From SOIA01 sp964348015 (GTDB lineage Bacteria > Acidobacteriota > Aminicenantia > Aminicenantales > Aminicenantaceae), in assembly GCA_964348015.1 (NCBI GenBank), contig CAYGBC010000027.1, positions 1-33,908 of the forward strand: a stretch of 33,908 nt of DNA, in the 5' to 3' direction. How positions within the stretch are numbered: the first letter of the stretch is position 1; every line of letters begins with the position of its first letter. The translations under genes were made by a program, and so were the position numbers. Under the pieces are notes generated by a model, which was not told where the DNA came from, did not search any database, and saw only the letters and a list, made by a program, of their open reading frames with translations. Positions 23,879 through 30,839 of the stretch are shown here, piece after piece.

Positions 23879-26302
23879 CTATTTTGTTTGCGCCGAAGCT
23901 TCGTTGGAATAGCCTGAATCTCCGTAGGCGTTACGCGCTTTCACTCGATAGTAGTAAGTTGTTTTTGAGCTCACGTTGGTGTCAACATATGAGGTTGTGT
24001 TTGGACCCACAGTAGCGAGATAAACCCACGTGCTGCTAGTACCGACGCGGCGCTCAATAATGAATTCATCCTCATTGTTGGAATTGTCGTTCCACTTCAA
24101 ACCAACTTTGCTTTTGCCTCTCGCTTTCGCTGAAAGGTCGGTAGGAGCAGCTGGAGGTTCGCCGCAGGACGGTGTTGTGTCACTAGCTGTGTTCGAATAA
24201 GCGGAATCTCCATATTCATTCCATGCTATCACTCGATAATAGTAGGTTGTATTCTCGGATACAGTAGTGTCGCTGTATGTGGTAACATTCGGTCCGACGC
24301 TGTCAATAACAGAAAAGTTAATATTATCTGTGCTTCTTTCGATTCTGAATCCGTCTTCATTATTTGAGTTATCTGTCCAAGTCAGGTCTATCTGATCGCA
24401 GGCAACCGCATTAGCAGCTAAATCGCTTGGTGCATCTGGTGGCACTGGGCATTCTGGAGTTGTGTCACTGGCAGTGTCCGAGTAGTCTGAATAGCCATTT
24501 TCATTCCAAGCTCTTACTCGATAGTAATAGGTAGTATTTCCCTCAACGGTGGTGTCGCTGTAAGAAGTAACATTTGGTGCAACCGTTCCGATCTCAGCGA
24601 AGTTTACATTATCTATACTTCTTTCGATGCTGAATCCATCCTCATCATTTGAATTATCTATCCAAGCTAGATCTATCTGATCACAGGCAACCGCATTTGC
24701 AGTTAAATTGCTCGGCGCATTAGGAGGTGCCGGGCATGGGGGGGTCGTGGCATCGTCTATGTCAGAATAAGCGGAGTCTCCGCCTGCATTATAGGCTCTG
24801 ACGCGATACCAATATTGAGTGGCTTCAGCCAGGCCAGTGTCGCTGTACGTTGTGACATTTTCTCCAACTGTGTCTATTTGATTGAAATCCACACCGTTTT
24901 CACTTCTTTCAATCTTGAATCCATCTTCATCATCTGAATTGTCTGTCCAGGTGAGGTCTATCTGATCGCAGGCGCTTGCAGTGGCTGTTAAACTGGTAGG
25001 AGCTGCAGGAGGTTCAGGAGGCGGTCCGCCAGCACTCAATGCGTTGAAGGCATTGACATTTCCTCCCGTCACGCATAAGCCGGTTAACGAGGGGACGAGG
25101 CGCACGGTCTCCATCAACCGGGTCTTGACTTCCATATGAGTCAAGCCTGGCTCATACCCCCAGGTGAGAGCCGCGACTCCTGCGACATGAGGACAGGCGG
25201 CAGACGTCCCGTTGAAAGTCTCCGTGTAACCGTTTCCAGGAATCGTGGTCGTGATTTCAGGGCTGTACCCCGCCATATCTACAGTGGTGGGTCCATAGTT
25301 ATAGATTTGGTTATCATTTCTATCGGTGGCCGTAACAGAGATGATATTCGCGTTGTCATAGGAGGAAGGATAATGACCGTAGATATCGGTGCTGACTCCG
25401 TAATTTCCCGCAGCCGCAGTAAAAAGTTTCCCAGCGGCATTGGCCCTTTCTATGGCGTCTCTCATCGCATCGTTGTAGCAGAAATAGCAACCGTAGCTGT
25501 TGCTGGTCAGATAAGCTCCATTCTCTGTGGCATAGTCTATTCCGTTGATAATATCCGCTGTTGTCCCGCTTCCTCCGTCATCGAGAACCTTCACGCACAT
25601 GATGCTGACGTTCCAGTTGATCCCGGAAACTCCAATGCCGTTATTTCCAACTCCTCCGATGACTCCAGAACAGGCTGTACCGTGACCATGGATGTCCATG
25701 GGATCGCTGTCATCGTAAGCAAAATCCCATCCATAGATGTCATCTGTATATCCGTTTCCATCGTCATCAATCCCATTTCCTGGAATCTCACCCGGATTGG
25801 TCCAGATGTTTGCAGCCAAGTCCTCGTGATTATAGTCCACCCCCGTATCCAAGACAGCGACAACGATATTTGGACTTCCTGTGAAAAGGTCCCAGGCTTC
25901 TGGAGCATCCATATCCGCATCGGGCGTTCCCCCATCTTGACCTGTGTTATGCAGTGGCCACTGTTTGTTGAACTTTGGATCATCGGGAAAAAGGTCATTA
26001 ATATAATGAATGTTATTGCGGACGGCGTACTGGACCACAGGATTGCTGAGGAGGATGGAAATGGCCCTGTCGGTTCCGATGGTTTCTGGAACTCTCAAGT
26101 GAAGCAAATCAGGATCGAGTCGAAAGAGGCCGATGACTCTGCCTTGGACTGACTGGATGGCGATGTCTTGGACTTCAAAGCTCACACCTTTTTGAAATTT
26201 GATGAGCACCTCGTTGGGAACATAATCTTGAGCTTTGGCCGCCTGGACAGCGAAAAGAATTAAAACCAGACTCAAAAAACTGATTGAGAAGATCTTTTTC
26301 AT
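23879..26302 (-). CDS. secreted subtilase (S8) with four C-terminal FnIII domains
   Basis: 807 residues. Signal peptide 1-24 (FLSLVLILFAVQAAKA). A propeptide-like N-domain (YVPNEVLIKFQKGVSFEVQD) spans about 27-100. The peptidase domain spans about 110-425, with catalytic Asp152 (VAVLDTGVDYNHEDL), His207 (DIHGHGTACSGVIGG), oxyanion Asn300 (FTAAAGNYG) and Ser367 (NGTSAACPHVAG). NGIDDDGNGYTDD is probably a Ca-binding insert. Four FnIII repeats follow from about 431 to the end; the first three share ACDQIDLTWTDNS or a close variant, and the fourth is more diverged. It probably digests extracellular protein, with FnIII domains as spacers or surface anchors. There is no sorting tail. A promoter and a leader of about 200 bases lie upstream. 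Confidence 0.93.
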   Translation of the reverse strand: MKKIFSISFLSLVLILFAVQAAKAQDYVPNEVLIKFQKGVSFEVQDIAIQSVQGRVIGLFRLDPDLLHLRVPETIGTDRAISILLSNPVVQYAVRNNIHYINDLFPDDPKFNKQWPLHNTGQDGGTPDADMDAPEAWDLFTGSPNIVVAVLDTGVDYNHEDLAANIWTNPGEIPGNGIDDDGNGYTDDIYGWDFAYDDSDPMDIHGHGTACSGVIGGVGNNGIGVSGINWNVSIMCVKVLDDGGSGTTADIINGIDYATENGAYLTSNSYGCYFCYNDAMRDAIERANAAGKLFTAAAGNYGVSTDIYGHYPSSYDNANIISVTATDRNDNQIYNYGPTTVDMAGYSPEITTTIPGNGYTETFNGTSAACPHVAGVAALTWGYEPGLTHMEVKTRLMETVRLVPSLTGLCVTGGNVNAFNALSAGGPPPEPPAAPTSLTATASACDQIDLTWTDNSDDEDGFKIERSENGVDFNQIDTVGENVTTYSDTGLAEATQYWYRVRAYNAGGDSAYSDIDDATTPPCPAPPNAPSNLTANAVACDQIDLAWIDNSNDEDGFSIERSIDNVNFAEIGTVAPNVTSYSDTTVEGNTTYYYRVRAWNENGYSDYSDTASDTTPECPVPPDAPSDLAANAVACDQIDLTWTDNSNNEDGFRIERSTDNINFSVIDSVGPNVTTYSDTTVSENTTYYYRVIAWNEYGDSAYSNTASDTTPSCGEPPAAPTDLSAKARGKSKVGLKWNDNSNNEDEFIIERRVGTSSTWVYLATVGPNTTSYVDTNVSSKTTYYYRVKARNAYGDSGYSNEASAQTK
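23882..25012 (-). repeat. FnIII-encoding tandem repeats (four units, about 280 bp)
   Basis: Four successive units encode FnIII domains. The first three preserve near-identical DNA around the ACDQIDL codons (for example near 24390, 24670 and 24960). This suggests recent internal duplication and a place where copy number may vary. Confidence 0.8.
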
Positions 26303-26508
26303 TTATCTATCCCCTTTCCTTTTATTTGAAGAACACATGATTTTAAATTTTTGTCGTGCACTTCTGCTGGATTATCACCTCCTTCATTTAAAGGATATAA
26401 ACCGATCTTGTGCGCAGATTTCACCTTAAAGTTGAGGGTGCCGATGAGGTTCGATCGGCTGGTAAGTACTTGGCGAGCACCTATTCCCCATTCCTTCCAA
26501 TTCGGGAC
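26303..26508 (-). promoter_or_regulatory. long structured 5' leader of the subtilase gene
   Basis: About 206 bases between the predicted transcription start and the ATG. It contains GCCGAT / ATCGGC with loop CGAACCTC (around 26440-26460), a GGTGC/GCACC alternative pairing, and AAGGAGGTGAT about 80 bases before the start codon. That last element is complementary to the 16S 3' end and is partly masked by TCCTT. The proper ribosome site (AAAGGGGATAGATAA) is adjacent to the ATG. No known riboswitch class was recognised. Confidence 0.45.
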
Positions 26509-26514
26509 GAACCT

Positions 26515-26543
26515 AATTTATAGACCTGAATAATTGATGTCAA
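26515..26543 (-). promoter_or_regulatory. promoter of the subtilase gene
   Basis: Minus strand TTGACA (26543-26538), a 17-base spacer and TAAATT (26520-26515). The same two hexamers and spacing serve the beta-helix gene at 28325-28353. The remaining stretch 26544-26780 is AT-rich with no gene. Confidence 0.65.
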
Positions 26544-26780
26544 GTTTTTTTTAAAAAAAAGTAATTTTTTTTATTTTTTTCAAATTTGAAGTGTTTCAAC
26601 CATAGAAAGTGAATTTTTCATTGGAAATTCCGCTCTGAGTTACAGGCCAAATCAAGAAATTGAGGCTGAGCTCATTTGACATATCTTTTTAAGCTTTCTC
26701 ATTTTGTCGACTTGAGATGAATGACTTAAGATTTCATCTTTGAACTTCAATGCGTATAAAAATTAGAAATTCAACTGATT

Positions 26781-28127
26781 TTAGAATTTGACTTTTTTAT
26801 CTTCCTGTAATTCCTCGTTTCTCTCTTTGATGGCTTCACTGAGATCCTGACCGATTCCACCGGTCATCGGCATCGCTCCGGTAATTCTGTTATTGTAGCC
26901 ATAGTCGATGTAGGTATTGTGTCCCATTCCGGATCCTACGATTAAATTGTCATGCGTTAAGTAACTTAGATAAAAATGGCAGTTATCTGGAGTGAATTTG
27001 TTCACATTATTCGCTTGCAGAGTTTCATGATGAGCCCAATAGGGGTACCATCCGGCGAGATAGAAAGCGAAATAGCCTGAGCCTGTTATTTTATTCTGTC
27101 CGAAATAATCGCCGTAAGATCTTGTGAAAATTCCTGCGATACTGTAGGGAAGCATATGAATATCATTCTTGCTTACAGTGTGATTAGAACACGCATCCCC
27201 AACAAGCACAATGCCATACACCTGCATGTCAAACAGCTTATTTTTTTCAATAACGGCTTCCTCGGCTTCATATTTTACTCCTAATCTCCAAGATCCATTA
27301 ATGCGAATTCCGGAAAAACAATTGAACAAAGAATTTTCGGCGATAACGGTTCCCTTCCTCGCGCGGCTATTGTGTATTCCAATACTCGGGCAGTCTATTT
27401 CATTTCTCATAACCGCAATATTTGTTGTCATACACAGATAGAGACCTAGGAAAAATGAATAAATTTTATTTCAAAGAATTCGAACATGCGTATCCTCAGG
27501 CTGCCAATCTTCATGGTTTTCGGACCAGTACCAATCGATGAACATTCCCATTCTTGTGACAGACATATCATTGTCCTGGATCAAGATATCTCCTCTCACA
27601 TTGGATAGCGAGATAGCATCACGATGGATGTCAGAGAATGTGCAATTTTTGACAGTAATATTTCGGGCATTTGGTTCTGCGATGTAGCCTACAGGAAGGA
27701 GAGTAACATGAGCGACTGCTACGCCTCTTAAGAAATTTTGAACATTCAGATTGTTAAAAGTAACATCATTATCAATATCTAAATCAATAACATGAAAGGC
27801 ATTCGCACCAGCTAGAGCTGTGCTGTCAGGCCCAACAATTAGAGTGCCACTTTCTCCTTTGAAAATAAGGCTTTTCTCGATAATGGTGATCGCTCCTTCA
27901 TTATCTCCTGTCACCGTCAAAGGAGCATCGCTCCAATCATAAAATCCAGGGTGAAAACGGATTGTGTCCCCATCAGAAGCAGAATCAACTACAGCCTGAA
28001 TTTCTAGCCTGGTCATTGTTGGATAGACATCCCAGGTAGCCGCATTGGCATGACTTCCAGAGGCCAGGAAAACAATCAGAGAAACGGTGAAAAGAATAAA
28101 AATTTTTCTGTGAAATTTTTTAAACAT
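26781..28127 (-). pseudogene. secreted beta-helix (NosD/PbH1-like) protein, interrupted by TGA
   Basis: One frame of 449 codons with an internal TGA at 27473-27471. The N-part has a signal peptide (FILFTVSLIVFLASGSHANA), then IQAVVDSASDGDTIRFHPGF, the usual opening of pectate-lyase-like right-handed beta-helices. Rungs such as NVTVKN-like NITVKNCTFSDIHRDAISL and GDILIQDNDMSV follow. After the TGA the rungs continue in the same frame: NKIYSFFLGLYLC, NIAVMRNEIDCPSIGIHNSR, ENSLFNCFSGIRING and TVSKNDIHMLPYSIAGI. The TGA falls where a rung needs an ordinary residue, not a catalytic Cys. GGGGGGATAAG precedes the ATG. Most likely a nonsense mutation or base-call error; without readthrough a 218-residue secreted fragment results. 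Confidence 0.75.
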
Positions 28128-28318
28128 CTTATCCCCCCTTTTTAAATTTTGACGTGGTTTTTGGCTTTATCTCTCTGTTTAATTCACACCTCCTTCTGTA
28201 ACTTCTAACGGGAATAATCTGGCGGCTATGAATCAATCCCCGTCTTGTTACACTGCTGACAAAACATGGAGCAATTTATTGAAGAAAAAGGATTTTTATC
28301 CCCCTCTCTATACTGAGT
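28128..28318 (-). promoter_or_regulatory. long 5' leader of the beta-helix gene
   Basis: About 190 bases from the predicted transcription start to the ATG. It contains ACGGGGA paired with TTCCCGT around a long loop, then AGAAGGAGGTGTG about 60 bases before the start codon, in addition to the adjacent proper ribosome site. The layout parallels the subtilase leader. Confidence 0.4.
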
Positions 28319-28324
28319 GATAGT

Positions 28325-28353
28325 AATTTAATTAACAATTTATCACCTGTCAA
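28325..28353 (-). promoter_or_regulatory. promoter of the beta-helix gene
   Basis: Minus strand TTGACA (28353-28348), a 17-base spacer and TAAATT (28330-28325). The stretch 28354-28604 beyond it holds nothing I can support. Confidence 0.65.
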
Positions 28354-28604
28354 GATATTTTTTTGATTAGAAGTGTTTTTTCGAGCAACTTCAATCAACA
28401 AGTGTTATTTCGTGCCGGATTTCAGAACTCGAATGCAGTCCCGAACTTTGAATGGCTGGCTTCCTTTTTTTATGAAATTAATAGAGATTGAATTGATTTT
28501 TCCTCCTGAATCTTCTTCCGGATGAAATGCTTCCTTCAATTACTGAGAATTGAACTCGAGCAGTACATGGATCTTCAGATCATGGGATTTATAGATTGGG
28601 CTTT

Positions 28605-28647
28605 AAAGAAAAAAAAAGGCAGTGCCGATCAGAACCGACACTGCCTT
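28605..28647 (-). terminator. rho-independent terminator after orphan domain gene
   Basis: Minus strand AAGGCAGTG ... CACTGCCTT (nine pairs, 14-base loop) followed by an uninterrupted T-run. It lies 50 bases beyond the stop of 28698-29132. Confidence 0.85.
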
Positions 28648-28697
28648 AAACTGAAACTCTCGAAAGGGAGTGGTGAAGATCTTTTCAGCTCATTTGT

Positions 28698-29132
28698 TCA
28701 CTTCTTTCCTTTAGAAGAAAGAAGGAGCACGCAATCCATGCCTTCTATAGGTCTAGCGCCAAACTCAATTTTCAAGTACCCTGTCAAAATCAGAGGGATA
28801 GTTTCTCCCACATCGAGATCAAGTCCGAGCTTCTCTGCTAATTCTTGTGTATCAAACTTGAGTGTCAGATCAATATAACCGTCTCCGTCGAGGCTATGAC
28901 ATTCACACAGTTCTCCCTCAAATGGTGTTGCGACATCTTCACAGGCCCAGCGAAGTGGTGAAACTTCAACATCCTCATAGCCCTCCCGTGTAAAACGGAT
29001 AGTTGCGGGATCGATTTCAGTTACGTCAAAATCTTCTGTTCCTAACACAGCAATGGGAAACACTCCCTTGCTGTCTACGTTTAACGGATTGGGGCAGGAA
29101 CCAGGCCAAATGTTTACGTAAATTCTAGTCTT
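28698..29132 (-). pseudogene. orphan C-terminal secreted-protein domain lacking a start
   Basis: The frame is open from 29132 to the stop at 28698 but has no usable start before a GTG at 29063 inside the domain. The encoded sequence YVNIWPGSCPNPLNVDSKGV, then FPIAVLGTEDFDVTEIDPAT, matches a C-terminal module (KPGSxPNxxNxxSKGVxPVAILGT...) known at the ends of large secreted bacterial proteins. SLDGDGYIDLTLKFDTQEL resembles a calcium-type loop. Upstream, TGA codons close the frame and no signal peptide exists. It appears to be the stranded 3' end of a larger gene, still followed by a good terminator. Expression as a 121-residue protein from the GTG cannot be excluded. Confidence 0.6.
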
Positions 29133-29288
29133 TCATTTCATGGCTCATTCGAGTTCGTTCAATAAGAATTGTGGTCTTGCTTGTAAAAATATTTTACTTC
29201 CCGCATACGGACACCAGAAAATCCTCACTCGGCATTTTTAAAAGATTTTCTGACCAGGAGACAGAAAATCTTAAAATTTCCGTCTAAT

Positions 29289-29303
29289 TGGCACAGAAGT
29301 TGC
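29289..29303 (+). promoter_or_regulatory. sigma54-type (-24/-12) promoter
   Basis: TGGCAC (29289-29294), five bases, TTGC (29300-29303): GG and GC dinucleotides ten bases apart, preceded by T, as in the RpoN consensus. The start of transcription would lie near 29315, just before the ribosome site AGGGAGA and the ATG at 29328. No other promoter is evident here. Confidence 0.7.
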
Positions 29304-29327
29304 TTTATAGAAAGTTGAATAGGGAGA

Positions 29328-30839
29328 ATGGCGAAAGATGACTTCAAAAGCGTTGAGTTCCCCACTCGGGAATCTGCTCATTCTGTTCAGGAATCTCATG
29401 TCAGAAGGAATCCACCCTCCCAGAGTTTCAAAAAATATATTCTGTACTGGACACTGGTTCTTGTCCTGTCTCTCTCATTCTCTTCAACTCCCCTCTCCCA
29501 ATTCTCAACCGAGATCCAGCACAAGCAGTTCGACATTCTCTATAGCGAAGGAAAATATCTTTTCTACGAAATCCTAAGGCGGGAGGCCCCCAAAATGCAA
29601 CTCGTCAAAAAAGAAAAGAAGATCCTTTCCAAAGCCCAGAAAAAGATCCCCGGTCTCTACGAACATCTGATGAACTTCTATTATTTTCATAAAAGACCGG
29701 AGGAGACAAAAGGAGTGAACTTCCAATCCCATTTCCTGAATTTTTCAAAGAACATGGCTGAAGAATTCCTCCAATCCCTCAAGGAATTCACTCCCCAAAA
29801 AAACGCCTCCGGCTTGGAGTCGGTTCTGTACTCCACTGGATACTTCTCAAGACAAATGTTTCCTATCTACCGTGAGTACAGAAGAAAAATAGGAAAAAAG
29901 GTAAAATCTCAATGGGCGCTTGAAGAATTAAAGATCAAAGATGTGCATTCGCTCTCGAAGGGGAAGGGCATCAGGCTGGCCATAATCGATTCGGGCGTTG
30001 ACCCAACCCTGAGAGAGCTAAGGTCAAGAATCGTCAAATGGAAAAATTTTCTGGACGGTTCAAAACCCGAATTTGAGAAAGGACAATTTCCGTTTGACTG
30101 GAGCGGCCACGGGACATCGATCGCATCGGTTATCTTCCAGGTTGCACCAGAAATCGAGCTGGCCATCATCAAAGTCTACGACAACGAGACCATGCGCACT
30201 GTTCCTCCAACCCGTTGGAGCACTTACCTCTTCGCTGCAGGGATGATCTGGGCTGTGGAGAACGGAGCCGACATCATCAATCTCAGCGCAGCTTTTCGAA
30301 TCGACACAGAAGCCATCAGGGAAGCCGCAAAATTCTGCTGGGAGAAAAATGTTGTAGTGGTTTCACCCGTAGCCAATGCAACAGAAAACGAGGGCGACAA
30401 AACTCTGTATTTCCCGGCTGCCTATCCCTGGACAATTGCTGTAAGCGGCGTCGAGAAGAACAACGGAAAACTCCAGGTCCCGGTTCCGTCCACAGAAGCT
30501 GTTTATCTGGATGTGGTCGCTCCAGCTTCTGGGATCTGGGGGGAACTGCCCTCCTATCTCGATAAGAGGACGAGACCTCGCGATGCGACCGGCAATTCGA
30601 TGGCTGTCTCGTTCGTCGCCGGAACCGCATCACTCATGCTCTCGGCCATGGAGGATGAGGTCCTTCGCAAGCTGAAGGAAAATCCCGGGCAGCTGGTCGA
30701 GGCTGTTCGGATTATGCTGAGGAAAACCTCGTCCAACGCCGTTCTGGGGTTCGATAAGCCGAATCCGGTTTCAGGTTACGGCTTTATCGATCCCCGGAAA
30801 GCCGTGAAGATGGCCAAAGACTTCGTAACTCAACGCTGA
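29328..30839 (+). CDS. membrane-anchored subtilisin-like serine protease (S8)
   Basis: 503 residues. A basic N-terminal tail of about 35 residues precedes one hydrophobic segment (ILYWTLVLVLSLSFSS, 38-56), fitting a signal anchor or uncleaved signal. Residues 60-205 form a helical, Lys-rich region without known motifs. The S8 domain follows with Asp221 (AIIDSGVD), His261 (WSGHGTSIASV), Asn in VSPVANATENEG as the oxyanion residue, and Ser424 in TGNSMAVSFVAGT, where Asn replaces the usual Thr of GTSMA. The triad is complete, so it should be active, probably at the envelope. A sigma54-type promoter drives it. The 3' end overlaps the convergent GH116-like gene by 10 bases. Confidence 0.9.
   Translation: MAKDDFKSVEFPTRESAHSVQESHVRRNPPSQSFKKYILYWTLVLVLSLSFSSTPLSQFSTEIQHKQFDILYSEGKYLFYEILRREAPKMQLVKKEKKILSKAQKKIPGLYEHLMNFYYFHKRPEETKGVNFQSHFLNFSKNMAEEFLQSLKEFTPQKNASGLESVLYSTGYFSRQMFPIYREYRRKIGKKVKSQWALEELKIKDVHSLSKGKGIRLAIIDSGVDPTLRELRSRIVKWKNFLDGSKPEFEKGQFPFDWSGHGTSIASVIFQVAPEIELAIIKVYDNETMRTVPPTRWSTYLFAAGMIWAVENGADIINLSAAFRIDTEAIREAAKFCWEKNVVVVSPVANATENEGDKTLYFPAAYPWTIAVSGVEKNNGKLQVPVPSTEAVYLDVVAPASGIWGELPSYLDKRTRPRDATGNSMAVSFVAGTASLMLSAMEDEVLRKLKENPGQLVEAVRIMLRKTSSNAVLGFDKPNPVSGYGFIDPRKAVKMAKDFVTQR

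Noticed and set aside
23882..25012. CRISPR-like repeat array
   Set aside because: Repeats are about 280 bases long, in frame and encode FnIII domains; there are no short repeats with unique spacers and no cas genes.
25136..26152. Plus-strand open frame (338 codons) opposite the subtilase
   Set aside because: Lies entirely across the S8 catalytic domain; low-complexity Ile/Val/Ser-rich product with no recognisable features.
26430..26480. Fluoride-type or other known riboswitch in the subtilase leader
   Set aside because: A GATGAGG-like loop is visible on the plus strand, but the orientation is opposite to the gene and the other conserved elements are missing; no known class fits.
26781..28127. 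Selenocysteine at the TGA in the beta-helix gene
   Set aside because: No Cys/redox motif around the codon and no hairpin with suitable spacing; a mutation is simpler.
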